This document shows, one piece after another, positions 1-9,395 of a DNA stretch of 64,000 nt. Origin of the DNA: Pseudomonas sp. RIT-PI-q. GTDB taxonomy: Bacteria; Pseudomonadota; Gammaproteobacteria; Pseudomonadales; Pseudomonadaceae. Numbering within the stretch: position 1 is the first letter of the stretch; each line of letters begins with the position of its first letter. The stretch covers positions 1 through 64,000 of the forward strand of contig NZ_LHPC01000026.1 of assembly GCF_001297125.1 (NCBI RefSeq). The letters are read 5' to 3'. A program made the translations under genes and the position numbers. Below the pieces are notes generated by a model. The model was not told where the DNA came from. It saw only the letters and a list, made by a program, of their open reading frames with translations, and made no database searches.

Positions 1-104
1 CGCTTGGGTGAAAGGAGGAGAGGCGAAATCTCCCACGGATCTGTACTGCGTCAACAGTCAGAATCGGGCTTTGTCCCTCCTCCTCCCTTCAAGTCCTACC
101 ATAC

Positions 105-190
105 AAGCGGGCTTGCCCGCGATGAGGCGATAACATTCGACATTGATGTTGAATGTGCCGCCGCTATCGCGGGCAAGCCCGCTCCCACAG
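105..190. repeat. REP doublet (inverted pair)
   Basis: Two inverted copies of a GCGGGCTTGCCCGC-type palindrome flank a loop of about 50 bases, with a GCTCCCACAG tail on the right copy. This is the usual layout of a Pseudomonas REP/BIME unit. It lies downstream of the oligopeptidase gene, and the first 252 bases hold no convincing gene. Confidence 0.85.
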
Positions 191-252
191 GGAAAGTGTG
201 TTGGATCGGGCCCGGTGTCAGGTCTTAAGACCGGCACGCCGGGCCAAGTTCC

Positions 253-2307
253 TCAGGCGATGCCCAGAACCTTGAAAACAAATGCATATTCGAGTGCTAC
301 GTCACGTAATCCCTGATAGCGACCGCTCATCCCGCCATGCCCGGCGCCCAATTCAGTCTTGAGCAACAGGGGATTGGTGTCGGTTTTGGTCGCGCGCAAT
401 TTCGCCACCCACTTCGCCGCTTCCCAATACTGCACGCGACTGTCGTTGTAGCCGGCGATCACTAGCGTGGCGGGATACGCCTGTGCGGTGACGTTTTCGT
501 ACGGGGCGTAGGCCTTGATCCGCTCATAGACGTCCGGCTCTTGCGGATTGCCCCATTCGTCGTATTCGGTGACGGTCAACGGCAGGTCCGGGTCGAGCAT
601 GGTGTTGAGCACGTCGACGAACGGCACTTCGGCAATCGCCGCAGCGAACAGTTCCGGACGCTGGTTAAGCACCGCGCCGATCAGCAGCCCACCGGCGCTG
701 CCACCGCTGATCGCCAGTTGTCGAGAGGTGGTGAAGCCGTTGGCAATCAGGTGTTCGGCGCAGGCAATGAAGTCGCTGAAGGTGTTGTGCTTGTGTTCCT
801 GCTTGCCGGCGCGATACCAGGCCTCCCCGAGTTCACCGCCGCCACGCACGTGCGCAATGGCAAACGCCACGCCGCGATCCAGCAAGCTGAGACGGGCATG
901 GGAGAACCACGGGTCGAGGCTTTCGCCGTAAGCGCCGTAGCCATACAGATAAAGCGGTGTGGGTTTTCCGAGTGCTTCACGTTTGACCACCAGGCTGATC
1001 GGCACTTGCGTACCGTCCGGTGCGGTAGCCCAGAGGCGCTGGCTGACGTAGGCATCAGCGTCGAACGGGCCGAGCACCGGGGTTTCCTTGAGGACCTTTT
1101 GCTCGCCGCTACCCAACTCAAGCTGGCGGATTTGCGCCGGACGGTTCAACGCCTCATAACGCAGGCGGATCTTGTCGCTGACGAATTCCAGACTGTTCTG
1201 CACGTGCAGGCTGTACGCCGCATCCGGTAGTTGCACACGGTAGCTCGGCAGGTCTTGCGGGTGGACTTCGATGATCGGCAAGCCGCCTTCACGCAGGCTC
1301 AGGGTCATGGCCCCGGTATTCAGGCTCATGCCTTCGATCATCGTGGTGGCGCTGTGCGGGATCAGGTTCTGCCAGTCGGCTTCGGTCGGCGCGGCGCCGG
1401 TGTCGACCGCCGTGTACAAGGCGAAGTTGATGCCGTCGCGGTTGGTGCGAATGAACCAGGTCCATGCGCCGTCGAGGGCGCCGTGGTCGACGTCGTACTC
1501 ATGGTCTTCAACCCTCGGCGCGATGCAGGTAAAGGCCTGCTGCGGCAGGAAAGCGTCGAGGACCCAGACTTCGCTGGTGGTTTTACTGCCCACGGACAGC
1601 AGCAATTGCTGCTCCGAACTCGAGCGGTAGCAATGCATGAAGAAGCGACCGTCGGTCTCATGGAACACTTCTTCGGCCGCCGTGCCGTCCAGCCGATAGC
1701 GGAACAGTTTGTGCGGGCGGTGGGTGTCGTCCAGTTCGCCAAAGAACAGCGTCAGGCTGTCATTGGCCCAGGTCATGCTGCCGTCGCAGTCCTGGAATTC
1801 CAGTTCGCTGACACGTCCGCTGGATAATTCCTTCACGAACAGCGTGTAAATCTCATCGCCGGTGGTGTCGAGGCTGTAGGCCAGGCGCTGGTGGTCGGGG
1901 CTGATGCTGAAGGCGCCGAGGGAGAAAAAACCGCCCTTGGCCAGTTCGTTCGGGTCCAGCAGCAGTTGTTCCTGGCTTTCGTCGAGCTGCAGGCTGTCGT
2001 CGGCCGGGCGCGGGCAGCGGTAATGACGGGCGTATTCGTCACCGGCCGTGGTGCGCGTGTAATACAGGTATGGGCCCCACGGGGAGGGCAGCGACAGGTC
2101 GGTTTCGAGAATCCGCCCCTTGATCTCTTCGAACAGGGTCTCGCGCAGTTCGGCCTGATCGGCGGTTTGCGCCTCCTGATAGCGATTTTCAGCGTTCAGG
2201 TAGTCCAGCACCAAAGGGGTGTCGCGCTCCTGCAGCCAGGCATACGGGTCAGAACCTTCAGCCTTGTGGGCAATGGGCGCGTCGGAAACGTTGGCGGATA
2301 GGGGCAT
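253..2307 (-). CDS. ptrB: Oligopeptidase B (S9A prolyl oligopeptidase family)
   Basis: A 684-residue serine peptidase expected to cleave short peptides after Arg or Lys in the cytoplasm. The N-terminal two thirds form the beta-propeller that restricts access to small substrates; the C-terminal third is the alpha/beta-hydrolase domain. The nucleophile is visible in ISGGSAGGLL (Ser about 537), the acid in GYNDSRV (Asp about 622) and the histidine in GAGHGG (His about 657), close to the spacing in E. coli OpdB. The length fits the family. No signal peptide is seen. The gene stands alone between two REP elements, so it is probably monocistronic. The family call rests on the triad and length; substrate preference is inferred from the family. 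Confidence 0.93.
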   Translation of the reverse strand: MPLSANVSDAPIAHKAEGSDPYAWLQERDTPLVLDYLNAENRYQEAQTADQAELRETLFEEIKGRILETDLSLPSPWGPYLYYTRTTAGDEYARHYRCPRPADDSLQLDESQEQLLLDPNELAKGGFFSLGAFSISPDHQRLAYSLDTTGDEIYTLFVKELSSGRVSELEFQDCDGSMTWANDSLTLFFGELDDTHRPHKLFRYRLDGTAAEEVFHETDGRFFMHCYRSSSEQQLLLSVGSKTTSEVWVLDAFLPQQAFTCIAPRVEDHEYDVDHGALDGAWTWFIRTNRDGINFALYTAVDTGAAPTEADWQNLIPHSATTMIEGMSLNTGAMTLSLREGGLPIIEVHPQDLPSYRVQLPDAAYSLHVQNSLEFVSDKIRLRYEALNRPAQIRQLELGSGEQKVLKETPVLGPFDADAYVSQRLWATAPDGTQVPISLVVKREALGKPTPLYLYGYGAYGESLDPWFSHARLSLLDRGVAFAIAHVRGGGELGEAWYRAGKQEHKHNTFSDFIACAEHLIANGFTTSRQLAISGGSAGGLLIGAVLNQRPELFAAAIAEVPFVDVLNTMLDPDLPLTVTEYDEWGNPQEPDVYERIKAYAPYENVTAQAYPATLVIAGYNDSRVQYWEAAKWVAKLRATKTDTNPLLLKTELGAGHGGMSGRYQGLRDVALEYAFVFKVLGIA

Positions 2308-2349
2308 GAAAGACTCTCGAACAATGTACGGAATAGGGGCTTCACACAG

Positions 2350-2437
2350 TGTAGGAGCGAGCTTGCTCGCGATGGAGTGTCAGTCGCCATTGACGCTCAA
2401 TGACACACCGCTATCGCGAGCAAGCTCGCTCCTACAG
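2350..2437. repeat. REP doublet, GTAGGAGCGAGC class
   Basis: Inverted copies of GTAGGAGCGAGCTTGCTCGC separated by about 45 bases, between the divergently transcribed ptrB and the next plus-strand gene. This is a different REP sequence class from the element at position 105. Confidence 0.85.
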
Positions 2438-2521
2438 GTTTCGTGTCCCGACCGACTGGCATTGGGGCAAGCCTGATGTGCGAAAAGTCGTTACTATAAG
2501 CGCCTCTTTGCCTGCCTTGCC

Positions 2522-3019
2522 ATGGACACCATGACCGAGAACGACTATCTGATCGCTTGGGGCCTCTACGCCTTTGCCGCTTTGGGCTGCCTGTTGGTGT
2601 GGATGCGCTTGACCCGCTGGATGTGGCGTTGGCTGCGTGAACCGCTGCGGCTGTTGGTGGCCGTGTTGCTGTTCAGCCCGACCATCATCGATCCGGTGAA
2701 GGAAAAAGTCGCCCCGGCCATTGCCATTACGGCCCTGGACCTCGCCTTCAAGGTCGGCAACAACGCCTGGCGGGCGATTTCCGATCTGTTGATGTACGGC
2801 ATGATCGCCTTCGGCATTTACCTGGTGTTCGTGGCGATCCGTTTCCCCATCGAACGCGCCTCCAGGGCTCGCAAGGAACAGGCGGCCGCCGCCAAGGCTG
2901 CGGCCCGAGCCGACGAACCGGAAGACGATCAGCCTTTCGGTGGTGCCGGTGATGATCGTTACGGTCGTCCACCGGTCCCGAGCAATCCTCAGCGTATGCG
3001 CGTAGAACCACGGTTGTAA
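2522..3019 (+). CDS. Small conserved membrane protein, function unknown
   Basis: A 165-residue protein with a hydrophobic N-terminal segment (about residues 10-28), a second around 42-55 and a third around 95-112. A charged, Ala/Lys/Arg-rich and then Asp/Pro/Gly-rich C-terminal tail follows, which looks disordered. I recognise no catalytic motif. An alternative start three codons in (position 2531) is equally possible; no strong ribosome site decides between them. It is the first of three genes on the same strand, 33 bases upstream of the amidotransferase gene and probably co-transcribed with it. It resembles proteins found only in pseudomonads, but that is memory rather than a search. Confidence 0.75.
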   Translation: MDTMTENDYLIAWGLYAFAALGCLLVWMRLTRWMWRWLREPLRLLVAVLLFSPTIIDPVKEKVAPAIAITALDLAFKVGNNAWRAISDLLMYGMIAFGIYLVFVAIRFPIERASRARKEQAAAAKAAARADEPEDDQPFGGAGDDRYGRPPVPSNPQRMRVEPRL

Positions 3020-3052
3020 CCTTGCCCCTTGCCTTGAATCGAGAATCCGAAC

Positions 3053-3829
3053 ATGTGTGAATTGTTGGGCATGAGCGCCAATGTGCCGACCGATATCGTG
3101 TTCAGCTTCACCGGGCTGATGCAGCGAGGTGGGCGCACCGGGCCGCACCGTGACGGTTGGGGCATCGCTTTCTATGAAGGCCGTGGCCTGCGATTGTTCC
3201 AGGACCCGGCCGCGAGCAGCGAATCGGAAGTGGCGAACCTGGTGCAGCGCTACCCGATCAAGAGCGAAGTGGTGATCGGCCACATCCGCCAGGCCAACGT
3301 CGGCAAGGTCTGCCTCTCCAATACCCATCCGTTCGTGCGCGAACTGTGGGGGCGCAACTGGTGCTTCGCCCACAACGGCCAGCTCGCGGACTTTGAACCC
3401 ATCAAGAGTTTCTACCGCCCGGTCGGCGATACCGACAGCGAAGCGGCGTTCTGCGATTTGCTCAACCGGGTGCGCGCAGCGTTCCCCGAACCGGTAGAGA
3501 TCGAAGCGCTGCTGCCGGACCTGGTGGCCGCCTGCGCCGAATACCGCAGCAAAGGCGTGTTCAACTGCCTGCTCAGCGATGGCGATTGGCTGTTCTGCTA
3601 TTGCTCGACCAAATTGGCGCAGATTACCCGTCGCGCACCGTTCGGCCCGGCGCGCTTGAAGGATGTCGATGTGATCGTCGACTTCCAGGCTGAAACCACG
3701 CCCAACGATGTGGTCACGGTGATCGCCACCGAACCCCTGACTGAAAATGAAACCTGGACCCGCTACGAACCGGGCCAATGGAGCCTCTGGCGACGCGGTG
3801 AATGCGTCAGCCAGGGCAAGACCGAATAA
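3053..3829 (+). CDS. Class II glutamine amidotransferase (YafJ-like)
   Basis: A 258-residue stand-alone Ntn-type glutaminase. Processing of Met1 would expose Cys2 (MCELLG) as the nucleophile. The family signatures [25 protein letters not shown] and CFAHNGQL are present; these shape the glutamine pocket and oxyanion hole. No synthase or ammonia-acceptor domain is attached, so the nitrogen acceptor cannot be named. In this family the YafJ/DUG3-like members have been linked to gamma-glutamyl peptide turnover, but nothing here proves that role. The gene lies 33 bases after the membrane-protein gene and 12 before the DUF2937 gene, in a likely three-gene operon. Confidence 0.88.
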   Translation: MCELLGMSANVPTDIVFSFTGLMQRGGRTGPHRDGWGIAFYEGRGLRLFQDPAASSESEVANLVQRYPIKSEVVIGHIRQANVGKVCLSNTHPFVRELWGRNWCFAHNGQLADFEPIKSFYRPVGDTDSEAAFCDLLNRVRAAFPEPVEIEALLPDLVAACAEYRSKGVFNCLLSDGDWLFCYCSTKLAQITRRAPFGPARLKDVDVIVDFQAETTPNDVVTVIATEPLTENETWTRYEPGQWSLWRRGECVSQGKTE

Positions 3830-3841
3830 GGACTCTGCCCC

Positions 3842-4384
3842 ATGTTGCTCAGTTATCTACGGCTGGTGCTGTTCGCCGCGGGCCTGTTGATCGGTGTCCA
3901 GGTGCCGGGTTTCATCAGCGATTACGCCAAGCGGGTCGAAGCGCATCTGATTGAAGCGCAGACCTCTTTGAGTGGTTTTCAGGGCACGGCCAATCAGTTC
4001 TTCAAGGGTGACATGCAGGCGTTGGTCGCCCATTACCGCGCCAGCGAAGATCCGATCTTTCGCAGCGATGCCGACAGCCTGAGTACCTTGCTTACCCGTC
4101 AGATCGCTCTCGACAAGCAATTCCAGGCCATGCAGGGCCCGTGGTACATCCGCTTCCTGCAAGTGGCGCTGGCCGCCGACCCGGATATCCGCAAGGAAAC
4201 CTGGAATGGCTACAGCTACCAGATCCTGCTGACGCCGGAAGCGATGATCTGGGGCATGAGCGGCGCGTTGCTGCTGTCGTTCGGCATCGAGTGCCTGTTC
4301 CGACTGATCGACTGGGTGGTGCTGGGCGGCAAACGCCTGCGCCAGAGCCGCCCGATCGAAGATCGCGATGTGCGCGGTCTTTGA
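3842..4384 (+). CDS. DUF2937-family membrane protein
   Basis: A 180-residue protein with a hydrophobic N-terminal segment (residues 3-20), a soluble middle region and a second membrane segment near residues 138-155. This topology and the residues around GVQVPGFISDYAKRV and the FLQVALAADP stretch match the DUF2937 family as I remember it. Biochemical function is unknown. A good Shine-Dalgarno (AAGGA) sits about 10 bases before the ATG. It is the last gene of the three-gene plus-strand run and is followed directly by a palindromic REP element that could stop transcription. Confidence 0.8.
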   Translation: MLLSYLRLVLFAAGLLIGVQVPGFISDYAKRVEAHLIEAQTSLSGFQGTANQFFKGDMQALVAHYRASEDPIFRSDADSLSTLLTRQIALDKQFQAMQGPWYIRFLQVALAADPDIRKETWNGYSYQILLTPEAMIWGMSGALLLSFGIECLFRLIDWVVLGGKRLRQSRPIEDRDVRGL

Positions 4385-4392
4385 TCCGTCCA

Positions 4393-4482
4393 AGATCGCA
4401 GCCTCGTTTCACTCGACAGCTCCTACAGGGGAATGCAAGACCCTTGTAGGAGCTGTCGAGTGAAACGAGGCTGCGATCTTTT
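4393..4482. repeat. REP-like palindrome, GCTGTCGAGTGAAACGAGG class
   Basis: Long near-perfect inverted arms (about 35 bases, AGATCGCAGCC...GGCTGCGATCT) around a short loop, ending in TTTT on the plus strand. It sits between convergent genes and could form a hairpin that ends both transcripts. The same class recurs at 37011 and 38481. Confidence 0.8.
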
Positions 4483-4487
4483 GATCT

Positions 4488-5402
4488 TCAACGACTCAAG
4501 ACGATGTAGTTTTCACCCACCTTGCGCGCATACCCCTTCAGCACTTGCTGGCACAACGCAACAATCTCCTCGACCCACTCCACGCCCGTGCGCCACGACA
4601 CCACCACCTGCAAATCCGGCGGTCGTTGATCGATCGCCAGCAAGGTCAATTCCCCCCGCGCCAGCTCCTCGGCGACCAATACCGGCGGCAACGCGCCGAT
4701 GCCGAAGCCGTCCCGCAGCAAGCGGGTAATCGCCGACACCGAGTTCACGCAGTTCAGGCGTGGTGTCACAACACCACCGGCCTGCATCAGGGCTAGAATT
4801 TCCTGATGCGGATGGGAGTTTTTCGAGTACGTAATGATCCGTTCCCGAGCCAGGTCGGCGATGCCCGAATACTCGCGGTTGTAGATCGAATTACTGGCCA
4901 CGATCCAGCCCATGGGATGGCTGGCCAGTTCCAGGCTGCGCACGCTTTCCTGGCGCAGCAGGTCGGTTTGCAGGATCAGGTCGAGAAAACCTTTTTGCAG
5001 TTGATCGCAGAGGTTGAGCGAGGTATCGGCCACCAGCTCGATTTCCACCAGCGGATAGTGATCCATCATCTGTGCTACCAATGGGCTCAGCCACGTGTGA
5101 ATGACCGTGTCCATGACGCCGATCCGCACGCGTCCGACCTTGCTCGAACGGGTTTCGATCGACTGCTTGAGGGCTTGCATGGTGTCCATCATCTGCTCGG
5201 CATAATCGAGCACTTTCAAGCCTTCGGGTGTCAGGCTCACGCCGCGTGAATCGCGCAGGAACAGCTTCACGCCGAGCTCGCCTTCGAGCACCGCGATGCG
5301 GCTGGAAATCGACGCCTGGGCGGTGAAGAGCTTGTCTGCCGTCAGGCGAAAACTCTTGAGACGGGCGACCCAGACGAAGGTCTCGAGAAATTTCAGGTTC
5401 AT
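4488..5402 (-). CDS. LysR-family transcriptional regulator
   Basis: A 304-residue LTTR. The winged helix-turn-helix occupies residues 1-60 (MNLKFLETFVWVARLKSF, then ADKLFTAQASISSRIAVLE). The remainder is the substrate-binding-like effector domain. It diverges from the MFS-pxpABC operon across 147 bases, the classic LTTR arrangement, so it probably controls that operon in response to 5-oxoproline or a related compound. The effector assignment is inferred from context only. Length is normal for the family and no key region is missing. Confidence 0.9.
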   Translation of the reverse strand: MNLKFLETFVWVARLKSFRLTADKLFTAQASISSRIAVLEGELGVKLFLRDSRGVSLTPEGLKVLDYAEQMMDTMQALKQSIETRSSKVGRVRIGVMDTVIHTWLSPLVAQMMDHYPLVEIELVADTSLNLCDQLQKGFLDLILQTDLLRQESVRSLELASHPMGWIVASNSIYNREYSGIADLARERIITYSKNSHPHQEILALMQAGGVVTPRLNCVNSVSAITRLLRDGFGIGALPPVLVAEELARGELTLLAIDQRPPDLQVVVSWRTGVEWVEEIVALCQQVLKGYARKVGENYIVLSR

Positions 5403-5549
5403 GCGATCAACTTTTTCTTATGCATAGGCCGGGGTTTTATTAGTTGGACGTAGAAGGGCCGGGCGCCCAAAAATCGACGCATCCGGTTCCCACGATAGGC
5501 GTCGTCGGGGCTCAGAACAATACCAATAAAATCAGCGCGGAGATTTGCC
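5403..5549. promoter_or_regulatory. Divergent LysR/MFS promoter region with TATGCATA palindrome
   Basis: The 147-base gap between the divergent regulator and transporter genes must carry both promoters. A TATGCATA palindrome at 5419-5426 lies just upstream of the regulator start and is a plausible half of an LTTR binding site. No clear second half could be assigned. Confidence 0.4.
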
Positions 5550-6836
5550 ATGAGTGCGCCCGACACCACAGCCATCCCGAAAGCCACGGCTCGCCCGGGT
5601 CCTTTCGACTGGTACAAAAACATCAATCAGCAGGAACGCCGCACGTTCTGGAGCTGCAAGATCGGCTATGGCCTGGACGGCATGGACACTCAGATGCTCA
5701 GCTTCGTGGTGCCGACCCTGATTGCCATGTGGGGCATCACCACCGGCGAGGCCGGGCTGATTCACACCAGCACCCTGATTGCCTCGGCCATCGGCGGCTG
5801 GGTGGCGGGGATTCTCTCCGACCGCATCGGCCGCGTACGCACCTTGCAACTCACCGTGCTGTGGTTCGCCTTCTTCACTTTCCTGTGTGGCTTCGCCCAA
5901 AACTACGAGCAACTGCTGATCAGCCGCACCTTGATGGGCTTCGGTTTCGGCGGTGAATGGACCGCTGGCGCCGTGCTGATGGGCGAAGTGATTCGCGCCA
6001 AGGACCGCGGCAAAGCGGTGGGCATGGTGCAATCGGGCTGGGCGCTGGGTTGGGGGCTGACGGCGATTCTGTATGCACTGCTGTTCTCGATCATGCCGCC
6101 GGAAGACGCCTGGCGCGCGCTGTTCATCCTCGGCATCGTGCCGGCGATTTTCGTGATCTTCGTTCGTCGTCTGGTCAAAGACCCTGAGATTTATCGCGAA
6201 GCCAAAGCCAGGCAGGAACCGAGCAACCCGGCGAAGTTCTACGAGATCTTTGCCCCCGGCATCCTCTTCACCACGATTCGCGCTTCGGTGCTGACCACCG
6301 GTGCACTGGGCGGCTACTACGCAATCACGTCTTGGCTGCCGACTTTTCTGAAGAACGAACGCGGCTTGAGCGTACTCGGCACGGGTGGTTATCTGGCGAT
6401 GGTGATCGTCGGTTCCTACGTCGGCTATGTCATCAGCGCGTATTTGACTGACATCCTTGGCCGTAAGAAGAACTTTATTCTGTTCGCGGTCGGCTCGTTC
6501 ACCATCGTTCTGCTCTACACCCAGTTGCCGGTCAGCAACGCTGTGATGCTCTGGCTGGGCTTTCCGCTGGGCTTCTTCGCTTCGGGTATTTTCAGTGGCA
6601 GGGGTGCGTTTTTGACCGAGTTGTTTCCAACGCGGATTCGAGGCTCGGGCCAGGGCTTTTGCTACAACATCGGCCGGGCGCTGGCGGCGTTGTTCCCGCT
6701 GCTGGTCGGTTTGCTCAGCCAGAAAGTGCCACTGAGCGTGGGCATCGGGGCTTTCGCGGCGGTTTCCTACGGGGTGGTCATCCTCGCGGCGCTGAGCCTG
6801 CCGGAAACCCGTGGCAAGCAACTGGACGCCGAGTAA
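5550..6836 (+). CDS. MFS transporter, probable 5-oxoproline or related carboxylate uptake
   Basis: A 428-residue major facilitator with about 12 predicted membrane segments. The signature loop between helices 2 and 3 is visible as GILSDRIGRVRTLQ, and a repeat of it appears as YLTDILGRKKN in the second half, as in the sugar/aromatic-acid symporter branches. GFGFGGEWTAGAVLMGE matches helix 5 motifs of AAHS/SHS-type proteins. It starts the operon with pxpABC 63 bases downstream, so 5-oxoproline or a pyroglutamyl compound is a reasonable substrate. That assignment is from context. The start follows an acceptable GGAGA ribosome site. Confidence 0.88.
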   Translation: MSAPDTTAIPKATARPGPFDWYKNINQQERRTFWSCKIGYGLDGMDTQMLSFVVPTLIAMWGITTGEAGLIHTSTLIASAIGGWVAGILSDRIGRVRTLQLTVLWFAFFTFLCGFAQNYEQLLISRTLMGFGFGGEWTAGAVLMGEVIRAKDRGKAVGMVQSGWALGWGLTAILYALLFSIMPPEDAWRALFILGIVPAIFVIFVRRLVKDPEIYREAKARQEPSNPAKFYEIFAPGILFTTIRASVLTTGALGGYYAITSWLPTFLKNERGLSVLGTGGYLAMVIVGSYVGYVISAYLTDILGRKKNFILFAVGSFTIVLLYTQLPVSNAVMLWLGFPLGFFASGIFSGRGAFLTELFPTRIRGSGQGFCYNIGRALAALFPLLVGLLSQKVPLSVGIGAFAAVSYGVVILAALSLPETRGKQLDAE

Positions 6837-6899
6837 CTGATAATCTGCGGGGTATCTGCCCGGCAGTAAAAAAACAATATGCCTACAGGAGTGTTCAGC

Positions 6900-7652
6900 A
6901 TGAGCCGCCTGCTATTGAACTGCGACATCGGCGAGAGTTTCGGCAACTGGACCATGGGTCTGGACGCCGAGGTCATGCCCTTCATCGATTGTGCCAACAT
7001 CGCCTGCGGCTTCCACGCTGGCGACCCGAGCATCATGCGCAAGACGGTCAGCCTGGCCCTGAGTAATGGCGTGCAGATCGGCGCGCATCCGGCCTATCAA
7101 GACCTGGTGGGCTTCGGCCGGCGTTCCATGGCCTACACCGCGCAGGAACTTCAAGACATTCTGCATTACCAGATCGGCGCCCTCGACGGTATCTGCCGGG
7201 CCCAGGGCGGAAGCCTGAGTTACGTCAAACCCCACGGTGCGATGTACAACGACATGATGGCCAACCCGGCGCAATTGCGCGCAGTGCTGCAGGCCGTGGC
7301 GTCCTACGACCGGCAATTGCCGCTGATGCTGATGGCCACTCGCGACAACAGCGCCGCCCAGCGAATGGGCGATGAATATGGCGTAATCCTGTGGTTCGAA
7401 GCCTTTGCCGATCGCGCTTACGACAGCGCGGGCATGCTGGTGTCGCGGCAACTGCCGGGTGCGGTGCATCACGATCCCGAGAAAATCATCGAGCAGGCGC
7501 TGACCATTGCCCGTGGCGGCGATCTGATCGCCAGCGACGGCAGCCCCTTGCACTTGCAGGCCAATACCCTGTGCGTACACGGCGACAACGCCAGTTCGGT
7601 CGCCGCGGTGCGGCGTATTCGTGATGCCTTGAATCGGCAGAGCGCGCCATGA
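6900..7652 (+). CDS. pxpA: 5-oxoprolinase subunit A (LamB/YcsF family)
   Basis: One of three subunits of the prokaryotic ATP-dependent 5-oxoprolinase, which opens pyroglutamate to glutamate. The LamB/YcsF signatures are present: [11 protein letters not shown] at the N-terminus, [10 protein letters not shown], and [16 protein letters not shown]. The start is placed at 6900 rather than the upstream ATG at 6879, because ACAGGAG lies six to eight bases before it and the conserved region begins immediately after. The product is 250 residues, normal for the family. The stop overlaps the pxpB start (ATGA), indicating translational coupling. Confidence 0.95.
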   Translation: MSRLLLNCDIGESFGNWTMGLDAEVMPFIDCANIACGFHAGDPSIMRKTVSLALSNGVQIGAHPAYQDLVGFGRRSMAYTAQELQDILHYQIGALDGICRAQGGSLSYVKPHGAMYNDMMANPAQLRAVLQAVASYDRQLPLMLMATRDNSAAQRMGDEYGVILWFEAFADRAYDSAGMLVSRQLPGAVHHDPEKIIEQALTIARGGDLIASDGSPLHLQANTLCVHGDNASSVAAVRRIRDALNRQSAP

Positions 7653-8353
7653 AACTGCGCGTGGAAGTGGTCGCGCTGGATTGCCTGATGGTGCGTCTGT
7701 TCGATGAGATTGCCGAGGCCAACATGCCGTGGATGCTCGCTGCCAGCGAAAGTCTGCGTGCGGCGTTCGCCGGGCATCTGATCGACCTGGTGCCGTCCTA
7801 TACGACGTTAATGGTGCATTACGATCTGACCGCGCTGAATCCGTCTCAGGCTCGGGAATTGATCGCGCAAGCTTTGATCGATCTTTCGCCAAACGCCAGT
7901 ATTGGCGGCAAATGCCATGTTTTGCCGGTCTGGTACGACTTGAGTGTTGGCCCGGAGCTGAGTCTGTTGTCCAAGCGCAGCGGGCTGACGGTGGAGGAGG
8001 TGATCTGTCGTCACAGCGAACGTGAGTACCAGGTATTCGCGCTGGGCTTTGCGCCGGGGTTTGCCTTCATGGGGCTGGTGGAAGAAGTGCTCGCCGCGCC
8101 GCGTCTGAATACTCCACGCAAGAAAGTCGCTGCCGGCAGTGTCGGTATCGCCGAACGCCAGACGGCGGCTTATCCGGTGGTGTCTCCTGGCGGCTGGAAC
8201 CTGATCGGCCGCACACCGGCCAAACTGTTCGACCGCGAACGCGACGGCTACAGCCTGATGCAACCGGGCGACACGGTGCGCTTCGAAGCGGTCAGTCACG
8301 CCGAATTCATCAACCTGGGCGGTGACGACACGCCACTGGAGGCGCAGGCATGA
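7649..8353 (+). CDS. pxpB: 5-oxoprolinase subunit B (KipI-like)
   Basis: A 234-residue protein of the carboxyltransferase subdomain C/D (KipI) family. Conserved stretches seen include [41 protein letters not shown] and [16 protein letters not shown]. With PxpA and PxpC it forms the ATP-dependent 5-oxoprolinase. It overlaps both neighbours by four bases, typical of stoichiometric complex subunits. In Bacillus the homologue KipI inhibits a sensor kinase, but the intact pxpA-B-C order here supports the enzyme role. Confidence 0.95.
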   Translation: MKLRVEVVALDCLMVRLFDEIAEANMPWMLAASESLRAAFAGHLIDLVPSYTTLMVHYDLTALNPSQARELIAQALIDLSPNASIGGKCHVLPVWYDLSVGPELSLLSKRSGLTVEEVICRHSEREYQVFALGFAPGFAFMGLVEEVLAAPRLNTPRKKVAAGSVGIAERQTAAYPVVSPGGWNLIGRTPAKLFDRERDGYSLMQPGDTVRFEAVSHAEFINLGGDDTPLEAQA

Positions 8354-9276
8354 GCCGTCTATCCATTGAAGCCAGTACACCGCTGTGCCTGTTGCAGGAC
8401 GCGGGCCGTTTCGGCGTGCGGCACTTGGGCGTGACCCAGGGCGGCGGGCTGGATTGGCGATCGATGTCCTGGGCTAATTGGCTGCTGGGCAATGGGCTGG
8501 ATGCGCCGGTGATCGAAATCACCCTTGGCGGGTTCACCGTAGTGGCCGAGGACGATTGCGTGCTGGCACTGGCCGGAGCGGATCTTGGCGCACAAGTGAA
8601 TGGCGAAGCCTTAGCGCCTTGGCGCAGCTTCCGGCTGAACAAAGGCCAGCGATTGCAGTTCACTCAGCCGTTGCTGGGCGCTCGGGCTTACCTGGCCGCA
8701 CCGGGCGGATTTGATGCGCCCAAGGTACTGGGCAGCAGCGCGACGGTGGTCCGTGAAGAACTCGGTGGGCTGGATGGCCTGGGCCGGGCGTTGGCCAAAG
8801 GCGCGTCGTTGAGCTATTCGGGCAGTGCGTTGTTGTTGCTGCGGGAGTTGCCGCACGAGCATGTACCGAATTTAAAACTGGATGCGCCGCTTGACCTGGT
8901 ACTCGGTGCGCAAATCGGCGAGTTCAGTGGCCAGAGTTTGTTCGACGCGTTCAACAGTGCCTGGACCCTCGACAGCCGTGCCGACCGGATGGGCATTCGC
9001 TTGCTGGGAACGGCTTTGCAGTATCAGGGCAAACCGATGATTTCCGAAGGCATCCCGCTGGGCGCGGTCCAGGTGCCACCGGATGGGCAGCCGATTGTAT
9101 TGCTCAATGATCGGCAGACCATCGGCGGCTATCCGCGATTGGGGGCGTTGACGCCGTTGGCCTTGGCGCGGCTGGCGCAGTGTTTGCCGGGGGCTACGGT
9201 GAGGTTGAAGCCGGTGGTGCAGGATGTCGCGCATCGCGAACAGGTCGAGTATTTGCGCCGATTTTTGAACCGTTAA
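8350..9276 (+). CDS. pxpC: 5-oxoprolinase subunit C (KipA-like)
   Basis: A 308-residue protein of the carboxyltransferase subdomain A/B (KipA) family, the third subunit of 5-oxoprolinase. Family motifs include LLQDAGRFGVRHLGVTQGG near the N-terminus, YLAAPGGF in the middle, SRADRMGIRLLG, and a C-terminal NDRQTIGGYPRLG. It starts within the pxpB stop (ATGA). The operon ends in a REP doublet three bases downstream. Length and motif order are normal. Confidence 0.95.
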   Translation: MSRLSIEASTPLCLLQDAGRFGVRHLGVTQGGGLDWRSMSWANWLLGNGLDAPVIEITLGGFTVVAEDDCVLALAGADLGAQVNGEALAPWRSFRLNKGQRLQFTQPLLGARAYLAAPGGFDAPKVLGSSATVVREELGGLDGLGRALAKGASLSYSGSALLLLRELPHEHVPNLKLDAPLDLVLGAQIGEFSGQSLFDAFNSAWTLDSRADRMGIRLLGTALQYQGKPMISEGIPLGAVQVPPDGQPIVLLNDRQTIGGYPRLGALTPLALARLAQCLPGATVRLKPVVQDVAHREQVEYLRRFLNR

Positions 9277-9278
9277 AA

Positions 9279-9373
9279 GCATCGCGGGCAAGCCCGGCTC
9301 CCACAGGGTTTGGGGTGGCTCACATATTTGTGAACGACATCAATCCCTGTGGGAGCCGGGCTTGCCCGCGATG
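9279..9373. repeat. REP doublet between convergent genes
   Basis: Inverted copies of CGCGGGCAAGCCCGGCTCCCAC around a loop of about 40 bases, starting almost at the pxpC stop and ending 23 bases before the stop of the convergent VWA gene. It could attenuate read-through in both directions. Confidence 0.85.
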
Positions 9374-9395
9374 GGGGCCTGAAGGGCTGCGAAGA

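Noticed and set aside
4..228. 74-codon plus-strand ORF at the window start
   Set aside because: Its second half is made of REP palindrome sequence and it has no coding signature.
5532..6821. 429-codon minus-strand ORF opposite the MFS gene
   Set aside because: Composition (His, Gln, Arg, Ala rich) is that of an antisense shadow in GC-rich DNA; the plus-strand MFS protein has clear motifs.
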